Part shown: positions 9,803-18,804 of the stretch, piece after piece
How positions within the stretch are numbered: the first letter of the stretch is position 1
Layout of the letters: each line of letters begins with the position of its first letter
Origin: Entophlyctis helioformis
Lineage: Eukaryota; Chytridiomycota; Chytridiomycetes; Chytridiales; Chytriomycetaceae
Length of the DNA: 28,354 nucleotides
Assembly: GCA_025526915.1 (NCBI GenBank)
Contig: JAHLKH010000265.1
Span: forward strand, 1 to 28,354
Direction of reading: 5' to 3'
Translations under genes and position numbers: made by a program
Notes under the pieces: generated by a model
What the model saw: only the letters and a program-made list of their open reading frames with translations
The model's database searches: none
What the model was told of the DNA's origin: nothing

Positions 9803-12800
9803 TCATTGCGGGACTCCCATCATTCCACGGCCCATCTTGCGGGCATGTGCGTCGCGGTGGGCTCCCCGTCCACGGCTGCCTCTGCCACCACCCCGCCCGC
9901 CGCGATCGCCGCCTGGGCTGCCAGCACTCGCGCCGCGTCCGCCCTGTCCGCCAGCTGCATGGCCGCCTGTCCGATTGCCGGTCTGTGGCGATCCAGGTCT
10001 GGCCGGCCCACCGCCACGGCCGCCACGGCCATCGCCAAAGCCACCGCGTCTGTCCGCACCGCCGCGACTGCCGCCCCGTCCACGATCGCCGCGGTCGCCG
10101 CGGTCAAACAATCCGCCTTGGTCGCTGTCTGAGCCTGTTTCTGCACTGTCGGTGCGCTCGCGCTCACGGCCAGACGCACGATTGGGGTTGGGTGTGAGCG
10201 CACTCTCGTGGTTGCCGCGCCACTCGTACTTTTCCAGAACCCGGCCCTTGCGTGGCTACAACCAAGACAACCATTCATGTGAGTGGCATGCCAAACACAA
10301 GCGAGCAAACAACCAGCACCAGCACCAGCATGTCCAACCATAGCCACTCACGTTACGCTCGAGCATCTTGAACCAGCCCTCGATCTGCTCGTCGCTCATG
10401 CCCGTCATCTGCCGCATCTGTGCACGCTTGGCAGACTTGCGTTGCGACTGCTGGAACACGCTTGGATCGCTCGTGTACATGGACACCAGGAACGGCTCAA
10501 AGCTGAGCGTTGGGTCAGACGAGTCTTGGTTGTTCGCATCTGCCATGCGCTGCTTGCGGTCAAGCACGGCCGTCTCGTTCTCATCGCCCATGTGCAGCTC
10601 AACGGTGCCCGCAAGGCGAATGTCGGTCGAGTCGTACGTGTCGTCATACTCGTCGTCGTACTCGTCGTACTGAGACTCGAGAATGACCGACTTCACGTCC
10701 TGCACAAACTGCGTTCGCTCCTGCTCAATGAGATGCGCGCGTCTGTGTCCAGTCGCTGTCAGCCACGGTGTCTGCACCACAGAGGCACGAGAGGCGATTG
10801 CAGTCAAGCACTCACTCGGTCTTGCCCTGCGTGATCTTGGTGCGATCGACAGTGTTTCCTCGAGAGAACACGTCAAGCTCATCGCCGTCGTAGACGTTGC
10901 GGCGATTGGCCAGCAAGTCGTCAACGTCGCGCTCCACAGGCGTTGCGTCTCCCGATTCAGCCCATACAACAGATTCGCGCAGCGAATGGGGGATGACGTC
11001 CAGCGACGATGATTGCGGCATGGGTGGCGGTCTTGGTGAAGTCCTGTTCACATTCAAGCAAGCAGTCGACCGTTAGCAGTTTGAACTTGGGATAGAGGCA
11101 AGAACGGCAATGCCGCCGGCAATGAGGCTTACCGAGGCATGCTGCGATCCAGACGCTTGATGTAATCGGGCAGATCGTCTTCGATGATCTTCATAATCAC
11201 AGCCTCTTGGTCGTCGTTCATGGCAACCAGACACGCCTCAATGAACCCATCGCCCAGATCGGGGAAAAGATCGTGCACAGACGAGATGAGCAGCGTGCGC
11301 TTGATGTACTCGTCATGTGCAGCGCTGGAGTATGCTCCGCCAGGGGGCGGGGCAGAGGCTGTGCCACGGTTTGCAGTCGAGCCATGCTGAGATGGGCCAG
11401 CCACAAGTTCTTCCTTGGCTCGAGCAACAACGCGGCGAGTGTCTGCATTGCCACTGAACGCAAGCATCTGGTCCAGCGACAAAATGACATAGTCGATGCG
11501 TGTCGAGTCCAGTCCCTCGTCAGTCTCGGCATCAGGCACCGATCCCTCTGCCGGCACGGAAGCCGGCTGAAGGCGCAGAATGTCGCGGAGCTCGTCGCCT
11601 AGACTGTACTCAATCTCAAAGTCGAGAAAGAGCGGGGCATTGCGCAGATAGACGCTGGGACCGTCGATGGCACACAGCTCAAAAAGGCTCAGCGCAATGT
11701 CGCACAGACCGCCAAGGAGCCGCTCGAGCTCCGAAAGGTTTTGAATGGACTCGCGCGCTGGATCGATGAATAGTGTGTGAATCAGACGATCCAGCAGAGC
11801 GAGAACGGATCGTTTGAGTTGGCGGCAAAGCCGTGCCGTTGAGTTGGTCTCGGCATCCCGGTCCTCGAAGATGGCGCGGACGTCAACTGGGCCGGATGCT
11901 GATCCGTGCCGTAGCGGTGGCAGGCTGGTCGTTGCTTCGTACTGCATGGCCGCAAGGTCGTACACGCTAATGAGACTCTTGAGCATGCGAGGATCGTTCA
12001 ACAGGAGCAGCGCCACGGCGGGGCCGCCAGCGGTTACGCCAGAAGCCAGATCGTGCATGACGTCCAGCAAGAACGATGCCTCTTGCTCAATCTCGTCTGT
12101 GCTGGCAGTCGCAACTCGGGGAGATGCGGCATCGGCAGCTGATCCGTGGTCTGGCTCGGGATCTGCTGCAGCCTTGCCCTTGCCTTTGCCTTTACCCTTG
12201 GCACTGCCGGTAACCTGATCGCGTGCACGGTGATCGTCGAGGTCGTTGTCGACGTCGTCTTCTGTCGGGCCAGCAGCCATCTTGCCCTTTCCGCTCCCCT
12301 TTCCTTTGCCCTTGGCATCAGGCGAATGAGCAGCATCAACGCGCTGTAAGCCCACAGCCTTTTGCCGCTTGCGCTGGATGACGTGGACCGCGTCGAGCAC
12401 CGTTGTGACGGCGTCTTGGAGCTCGTCGGCAAGGGCGGGAGCATTCTCAAAGACGAACGAGACGAGCGGCCGCAGGATGGCAGCATTGCCGTCCGAGTAC
12501 AGCCTGCACACCTGCAAGATGCGCTCGCAGCAAATGATGCCGCGATCGGTGAGGCTCTTGAGCCAGGCGTCGTCGGTCCAGACCTGCACCGAGCTGTCGG
12601 CCGAGCCGCCGTGCAGCTGGATCAGCATGGCTGCCGATGACTCGTGTGACTCGTGTGCAGGTGCGGCGCTCGAGATGGACGGCGGCGTGAGCAGACGGAC
12701 GCAGACACGGAACATGGCGTAGTCCAGACGGGCCTCGAGGTCCGCACATGGGTCGATCGGTGCCAGCGACTCGAGCTGCGGCTGCGTTGCTGCCGCCACA

Positions 12801-13180
12801 GCCCTGCTGCGCACAAAGTCGATGCGCTTGGCCAGATACGAGTCGAGGAAAGGCAGCAGCGAGTCGTGGGGCGTGGCAGCAGCATCAGCGGTGGAAGCAT
12901 CGCCGTGGCCGTCGGATGCCCGCACAGGCCAGAGCACGGTGCTCCAAAAGGCAGCGTCGGGCAGTCGCAGCAGGCGGGCAAGGTCGTCGAGCGTAATGCC
13001 CAGCAGCTGCTGCCGAAGGCCGTTCAACTCGCTGTGGAGCTCTGCACTGGCTGCATCTGCGTCGTCGGCTGTTGCTGGAGCGGCGGCATCGGGCACGGCG
13101 CGAGTCGGCGGCAGCACGTACTCCAAGAACTGGAACGGCTGCGCCTGAGATGGCTGCACCGTCACGGCTGGGTCGTTCAT
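9803..13180 (-). CDS. ASCC2: ASCC2 / Cue3-type CUE-domain protein with RGG tail
   Basis: Exons are 11133-13180, 10816-11043, 10352-10742 and 9803-10255, joining in frame to 1039 residues. The N-terminal ASCC2 region includes SLLPFLDSYLAKRIDF. A Lys/Gly-rich insert (AKGKGKG and AKGKGKGKGK) lies at about residues 270-345. A CUE domain, SVHDLFPDLGDGFIEACL through IIEDDLPDYIKRLDR, lies at about 630-680. The family C-terminal block follows, with NRRNVYDGDELDVFSR and YDDEYDDTYDS. In family knowledge ASCC2/Cue3 binds ubiquitinated collided ribosomes in the RQT/ASCC complex, and in animals it acts in alkylation repair. The final 100 residues are RGG/RGD-rich (RGDRGRGGSRGG and similar), which I do not know from ASCC2 orthologues. 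The start at 13178-13180 is the first methionine, 43 bp from TAF13. The 76-bp gap to the CLASP start suggests tandem packing. Confidence 0.85.
9806..10120 (-). other. RGG-rich C-terminal tail of the ASCC2-like protein
   Basis: This segment encodes repeated RGD, RGG and RGGG units with few other residues until MGRGMMGVPQ at the stop. RGG tails commonly bind RNA and are substrates of arginine methyltransferases. It is in frame with the upstream ASCC2 exon across a GT...AG intron at 10256-10351, so it is part of this gene rather than a separate one. Confidence 0.75.
12176..12335 (-). other. Lys-Gly repeat insert in the ASCC2-like protein
   Basis: The minus strand encodes two clusters of alternating Lys and Gly (AKGKGKGSGKGK and AKGKGKGKGKA) around an acidic segment, EDDVDNDLDDH. 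This low-complexity insert sits in the middle of the conserved N-terminal half, keeps the frame, and may add RNA affinity. Confidence 0.7.
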
Positions 13181-13223
13181 GCTGAAGTGTCAAGGTCGTT
13201 GCTGGTTTGCTGGCAGTTCACCA
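13181..13223. promoter_or_regulatory. 43-bp divergent intergenic spacer, ASCC2 / TAF13
   Basis: This is the whole gap between the ASCC2 start (minus) and the TAF13 start (plus). GTTTG lies at 13205-13209, read as CAAAC on the ASCC2 strand 25-29 nt before its ATG. No TATA box is visible. Length matches the kinesin-7/CSL4 spacer and is one base longer than the PEX1/COX14-like spacer. Confidence 0.6.
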
Positions 13224-13680
13224 ATGAAGCGTAAGAGAGTGTTTGTGAAGGAAGTCCGCAACCTGCTGTACGGCTTTGGCGATGTGCCCAATCCGCTGCC
13301 CGAGACTGCAGAGGCCCTGGACGAGCTGCTCGAGTGGTACATTACGGATCTTGTGCGTATCGCTCGCTCGCTCGCCCTCGCTCGTTGGTCTCTCTCTCTC
13401 TGTGGCATCGCCTCTCATGCCTCACCCCGCCTGGCCTTGCACAACGAAGCGCACTGACTTACTTGCACGGGCTGGACAGTGCGACATGGCCATGAGCAGG
13501 GCTACGGGCAAGCTCAAGACATCCGACTTTCTGGGTGCGCTCGCCAAGGACCCCAAGAAGCTGGCTCGTGCGCACGAGCTGCTCAAGCTGGAGAAGGAGC
13601 TCAAGAATGCCCGTGCAGCCTTTGATGTGCAGGAGATTGCCGGCGTGCCCCTCAAGGCGGCCAAGCGCGACAATGTCTAG
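13224..13680 (+). CDS. TAF13: TFIID subunit TAF13 (histone fold)
   Basis: Exons 13224-13352 and 13480-13680 are joined across a 127-bp GT...AG intron, giving 109 residues, close to the usual TAF13 core size. The first exon encodes FVKEVRNLLYGFGDVPNPLPETAEALDELL and WYITDL in continuous frame; the second encodes LKTSDFLGALAKDPKKLARA and ELKNARAAFDV. These match the TAF13 histone fold, in which YGFGD and KDPKK/ARA are characteristic. The protein pairs with TAF11 in TFIID during RNA polymerase II initiation in the nucleus. The intron falls between helices of the fold. The N-terminus is very short (MKRKRVFVKEVR), so this is nearly the bare domain. It is divergent from ASCC2 at 43 bp and convergent with kinesin-7, with 278 bp between stop codons. 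Confidence 0.92.
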
Positions 13681-13761
13681 CTTGCCGTGGCGCTTGCTGC
13701 ACGACGGTGGCACTGGGATGCGGGTTGTATTGAGACAGATGGCTCGGTGGCAAGGGATGGC

Positions 13762-13810
13762 GAGTGGTGTGCAGTGGTGTGCGGTGGTGTGCAGTGCGGT
13801 GCGGCGACAT
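13762..13810 (+). repeat. GTGGTGTGCA-type repeat between TAF13 and kinesin-7
   Basis: About four imperfect copies of a roughly 10-bp unit (gtggtgtgca / gcggtgtgcg) lie in the 278-bp convergent intergenic region. Nothing else recognisable was seen between the two stop codons. Confidence 0.65.
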
Positions 13811-13958
13811 AGGCAACGGAGGCGATCATGAAGGGCGGACGCGCATGCTATCCGCGAAGGCGAGCTGCATTCAGCCACGCAATGGGCAAGAGCGTCAGTC
13901 TGGCTTGCATCACATACTCAGACGCAATGAACAAAAGGTTGCAACCCATGGAGCAGCC

Positions 13959-16900
13959 CTACGCACCCTGGATCGCGTAGACCTCGGCCTCCAGCTCGGC
14001 AATCTCCTCGGCAGACGCCTTGGCATTTGGGCCGGCAGCACGCTCGTGATCAAGCACGGCAGCAACCTCGGCAATGCGGTGCTCCCAGCCGCTCTCCTTG
14101 AGCTCGTCCGCACCCATGCTCGCCGTCTCGCGGCGCAGGAGATCCAGCAGCGATCCCAGACTCTCGCGGCTCAGACGCGGGCCCTGGGCCTTGCCTTCGC
14201 TCAGGTCCTTGATCTTGCGCTCAAGCGACAGGTTGCGCTCCTTGAGCGTCTGGATGAACTCGTGCTGCTCGTCAATGAGCTTGCCCATCTCCAGATGGTC
14301 GCTCTCGTTAAATTCGATCACTTCGGTCAGTTCGTCGGTGCGCTTCCGCAGCATCTCAATCTGATGCGCCTGCTCCTGCATCACAATCTCGAGCTCCTGG
14401 TTGGTCTGCTGCAGCTTGGCCGCATCGTCTGCGCTGCCGGGCGGCGATGCCGATCCTGGCGAGCCAAGGTCGAGCTTGGTAAACTCGCCCGTGAAGATGA
14501 CGCTGTACGTCTTTTCAAACTCGGTAATGAGGTGGCGCACGCCGACATCCTGCGTCGTGGTCTTGATGTCGCTGATGAGCGTGTCGAGTTGTGCAATGCG
14601 CTCGTCGCGGCGGTCAATCTCCTCAATGTGCTTCTGGATGAACGCGCGATCGCTGACCATGCGGCCCATCTGGCGGTTGCTGCTCGAGGGGCTGCCTGCT
14701 CCGCCGGTTGCACGGTGGCCGCCACTTGGCGTCATGGTCGAAGGGATGCGAGAGTTGCGGCCAGTGCGCGCATCAAACATCATGCTTGCACGAGCGACAG
14801 GGTCCGCCGGCGGCAATAGTCCCTCGGCGAGCATCACAGACGAGCGAGTGCCCTGTGTTGAACAACGCCTTGTTAGTGGTCCAGTCATCACGCGACGAGC
14901 ACCAGAAATGCATGTACCTTGGCGCTTCCTCCGTTCATGCTCCAGTCCAGAATAGGCTTGGCCGAGATGGTCGACGAAGTCAGAATCAGACGAGTCAGGT
15001 GGTCGATGCGCTCCTTGAGTGCCGTGCGCGACTGTCATTGGCCACGAGGGTCAGTCTTGATCCAGCAGCACATGCTGTAAAGGCAAGCAGGGCATCCAAA
15101 CCCACCAGACGGGCTTCAAGCAACTGCTCCTCATACAGCTGACGCTCAGCATCGCTCAGACCATTAGAGGACGACGACAACGACAAAGACTGCTGGCGCT
15201 CCTTTTCAAGCGCAAGGCTTGTTTCTTCGAGCTTGGCGCGCAGCTCCTCAATCTCGCGACGGTACTTTTGGATGAGCGCCTTGTCGTCGAGAATGAACGT
15301 GTACTCGGGTTTGGGTACAATGCGCTTGATGCGTGCAGCAAACTTGAGCGTGTTGAGCGACTCCTCGAGGTTTTTCGCAGTGGGGCTGTTTGGCAGGTTG
15401 GTGTTAGCATGGTGCACAGAGTGCAACGGCAAGCCATTGGATGTGTCATGCGAACAACGTGCCTGACCGTTGCAATGACGGCAATGCGCGACTGGCCAGA
15501 GAGAGACGACTGAAGAATGCGCGTGAGCTTGGAGTCACGGTATGGGATATGGCCGCTGCACAGGACAGAGTCAGCCGGTTGTGGCAGCCTTCAGCAGCCG
15601 TCGATGAATGTCAAACATACGGAGTGCCTTCGGTGATGCGCGAGATCACCGTGCCCAGATTGAGCAGCGACTTGTTGATGTAGCTTCCCTCCTTGCGACG
15701 CTCGGGGTCGTCTGTTGCCTTTTCAGAGCCTGCCAGATCGATGAGGTTCTACAGACAAGCGATGTTAGCGGCAGTGATCTGTGACAATGGCTGCTGGCCA
15801 ATCGCCAACCAAACCCCTGACCCACCAGCTGCGACAGTGTGACGCTCGAGGCAGAAGCCTTGGACATTGGCGCAGGCGATGCCTGGTCGCCCTGCTGGTC
15901 CTGATCTTGGCTGCGCGGACGACTCTCGATGGTCAGCGAGAGGATGGCATGCGAGCGCGAAGAGTGCTCGTTAAAGTCGGTGGCGCCGACAGAGCGGTTG
16001 GACTCGCCGCGCGCAACAATCTTCATGAGCTGCTTGGGCGTGGTGACAATCTCCTCTTTGAGAGAGGACACAAAGACGCCTCGCTTGATGCCAGAAACAA
16101 GGCGTCAGTTCAAGAGCCCAATGCACGCTGGCGAGCTCACATACCTTGCGATCCTCGTGAATGCGCAGATCGGTTTGGCTGGGGTTGAGCAGGTCGCGAA
16201 TGGTCTCGTTGTAGATCTCCATGTACGAGACGCGCAACAGGTACTCGCGTTCCTCGGCATTCTTGATGGGCGGCTGTTCATAGCCAGGCATTGACAGATG
16301 TGTCAGCCAGACATACCTCGCACTGGCAAACACATGTCAGCACTGCTTACGTTGCGAATGTACGAAAAGACTTCGTCAACAGCCTGCGGGATAACACCCG
16401 GCTGCTCTTCGAAACCCATCATGGAGTATGTCTTGCCCGACGCAGTCTGGCCGTATGCAAACACGGTGGCGTTGATGCCGTCCATTGCAGATGCAACCGC
16501 CTGTCTGACCGCAGTGTGGTACAGGTGCTCGTTGTCGCTTCCATACATTGCCGAGTCTGCGACACGCCGATTAGTGAGCTGCCAGCGCAACGCAGGTGCA
16601 CGAAAGCTGGAGCATGCGCTTACCAAAGAGGAACTCGTCGATGCGGCGACGGCCCGACTGGATGATAAACTCTTCGGACAGCGTGATCTTGCCCTCACGC
16701 TCGTCGACAACCCAGATGTTCTTGCGATCGTCCTCTTCATCGGCTGGCGGGCTGCAGTGCCATTTATCCACGCCAGGTCAGTTGATTGCCAAGTGGCGTT
16801 GATAGCGTTCAAGGGGGGAGCAGCAAGCCAGCAGCAAGTCGGCAGTCGCTTGCAGTCGCTTGCAGGTGTCCCGTAGGAAGCTGCCGGCCGTTGATGGCCT

Positions 16901-17351
16901 GCAGGATGGACGATCAAGGGCAGCCGCTGTCTGCGGCAAGGTGGCAGCGTAACGCCACAAGGCACACCATGGACAGGTGGCGATACACACACGGGGGCAG
17001 ATGGATTGGGTCGATGGATGGCAGTGACACTCACCGCACTCGCACCGCAACATGGCACATGTGGCCTCGCTTGGACGGGCGGCGGCTAGAGACGGACGAG
17101 CCGGCCTCTGACGGCGTAGGCGTGGGCGACGGCGACGGCGATGGATGGCCAGGCACCGACACAGCAGATGAGATGCTGCCTCTGTGTGCACCAGCGCCGG
17201 CAGCGTATGGCGAGGCGGCCAGCGAGCCGGACGAAGACGCAGCCGAGGGCTGTGGCAGGCCGGAGCCTGGAGTGGGCGATTGTGGGCGGGACAGCGTCGA
17301 CGGCGTCCTCAGGCGCACGGCAGGCGACGCTGCAGGCTTCTTGGCCGACAT
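13959..17351 (-). CDS. Kinesin-7 family motor (CENP-E/Kip2 type)
   Basis: Ten exons join to exactly 848 residues. A Ser/Pro-rich head of about 95 residues precedes the motor domain. P-loop [13 protein letters not shown], switch I NEHSSRSH, switch [11 protein letters not shown] and [13 protein letters not shown] are all present. The neck-side motif [14 protein letters not shown] is typical of kinesin-7, and coiled coils fill most of the C-terminal half. SRIP (14742-14753), flanked by basic residues, fits the SxIP EB1-binding motif known from Kip2-type kinesins. Expected role: plus-end-directed transport and microtubule plus-end or kinetochore regulation. Introns: 16752-17034, 16557-16623, 16274-16350, 16084-16144, 15749-15825, 15556-15620, 15386-15462 (GC-AG), 15032-15105, 14853-14917. 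The start at 17349-17351 is 43 bp from CSL4. Subfamily assignment is less certain than the kinesin call. Confidence 0.88.
15386..15462 (-). other. GC-AG intron in the kinesin motor domain
   Basis: Splicing CAG|GCACGT to AACAG restores the conserved [21 protein letters not shown] run (residues read across the junction) and keeps the whole 848-codon frame. The nearby GT donor six bases upstream, ACG|GTCAGG, would throw the downstream exon out of frame. All other introns resolved in this window have GT donors. Confidence 0.7.
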
Positions 17352-17394
17352 CGCTAAAGATGTTGTCGAGTGAGGTTTGTGAGCAACGTTGAAA
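17352..17394. promoter_or_regulatory. 43-bp divergent intergenic spacer, kinesin-7 / CSL4
   Basis: This is the whole gap between the two start codons. GTTTG at 17375-17379 reads as CAAAC on the kinesin strand 24-28 nt before its ATG, nearly the same place as in the ASCC2/TAF13 spacer. No TATA box is visible. Confidence 0.6.
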
Positions 17395-18439
17395 ATGGCG
17401 TCGAGGGTGCTGCCGGGACAGCGGCTCGGAGCAGCCGGCGACTATGCAGGTGCGTGCATTGGCGGGCTGGCCGGCTGGATGCGGGCTGGCGGGATGCAGG
17501 CATCGCTGCAGACGCTCTAGTAGGGCAGGCGATGGAGCAGGCAGGCTGACCGACGCACACCGACATGAACGGGGCGGCTGCCGATGGCTGTTTGTTGCTG
17601 CAACGACTCTGGCAACGACGACGACGACAACGACTCAGCTGGAAACGGAACATATGTCAGAGACGGCCACATCTTCGCATCGGTTGTGGGCAACAGACAA
17701 GTAGACAAGACGGTGCCTGTGGCAGGAGCAGAAGCCACAGCAGCACCAGCAGCAGGAGGAGCAGGACCAGCAGGAGCGCCAGCACCAGCATTCACATTGT
17801 CTGTGGTTCGCGACAAGCACGCAACGGCCGTGCCCGAGATTGGCAGCATCGTCATTGGAAAGGTCACTCGGGTCAATGCCCGCTTTGCGGCCGTCAGCAT
17901 CATGGTGGTGTCGACGACGCCCTGCACGGAGACGTTCCAGGGCATCATCCGTGTGCAGGACGTGCGTGCAACCGAGCGCGACAAGGTGCAGATCTACAGG
18001 TCGTTCCGTCCCGGCGACATTGTGCGGTGCGTCCGTCAGTCTCTTTTCATTGGCACAGGCTGTGCAGATGGCTGGGACGACTGGCCGGCTGACAATGTGT
18101 GCTGGGATCAACAGTGCGCAGGTCATCTCGCTTGGAGATGCACGATCGTATCACTTGTCAACAGCACAGAACGAGCTTGGAGTTGTGTTTGCACAGAGCA
18201 TGGCCGGTGGGTGCTGCGTGCTGCATGTGCTGCAACTCGCAGGCTGCAGATGTGCGACTGACAAGCGAGCGGCAGGATACACAATGATTCCAATCTCATG
18301 GGAAGAGATGGTTTGCCCCAAGACCAAGGTGGGCATGATCGTCGCGCGGCTGTGTTGCCGGCCCTGCGATGCTGACCCCTCGTTGCGTTTCTCGCAGGTG
18401 ATTGAGTTTCGCAAGTGCGCCAAGCCGTCATCGCAATGA
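17395..18439 (+). CDS. CSL4: RNA exosome cap subunit Csl4 (EXOSC1)
   Basis: Five exons (17395-17449, 17639-18026, 18115-18206, 18276-18328, 18398-18439) join to 209 residues, close to human EXOSC1. The N-terminal domain begins [10 protein letters not shown] and continues [19 protein letters not shown]. The S1 RNA-binding domain has [31 protein letters not shown] and [10 protein letters not shown]. The C-terminal zinc-ribbon-like part has [24 protein letters not shown] and IEFRKCAKP; only one CPK cysteine is obvious, as in animal Csl4. The subunit caps the nine-subunit exosome that degrades and processes RNA in nucleus and cytoplasm. For intron 2 the acceptor at 18114 is preferred over the AG at 18121, because only it keeps VISLGDA in frame. 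An Ala/Pro/Gly-rich insert at about residues 45-72 separates the two domains. It is divergent from kinesin-7. Confidence 0.93.
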
Positions 18440-18804
18440 TGGTTGCGAACGTGCCTGCGATGGCTGGCTGAGCGTGCGTTTGAGCGTGCAATGAAGAAGT
18501 GGCCCGCCAAACTCCGACTGTGTGACAGCAGGCTCCTCTGCCTGCCAAGATAACAGGGAGGAGCATGGCCAGCCAATGGCAGGCTGGCACTGGCGCATGT
18601 GGCGGGAACGTGCGCAGCGCGTGTGGCAGCGCGTCGTGTTGAAGACCACGATCGCCATATCCGCGGTCGCCAACGACAGCCTGCCTCAGCCAAGCATCTG
18701 GTCACGTGAGCATGAGATGGTGGTTTCGCCGAGCATGGCTCCGATGCGGACTGTGGGTCCTTGACCACCATCGCCGAAGCCCTTAAGACTCGAGCCGGAC
18801 CAGC
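18440..18804. other. Intergenic region between CSL4 and PAQR
   Basis: These 365 bp lie between the CSL4 stop and the PAQR start on the same strand. No gene, RNA gene or clear repeat was seen. The PAQR promoter and the CSL4 terminator should lie here. Confidence 0.6.

Noticed and set aside
13764..14819. A 351-codon plus-strand open frame opposite the kinesin tail
   Set aside because: It is antisense to the coiled-coil exon, whose coding strand has clear heptad-like sequence and joins to the motor domain. The plus-strand translation is Leu/Arg-rich with no motifs.
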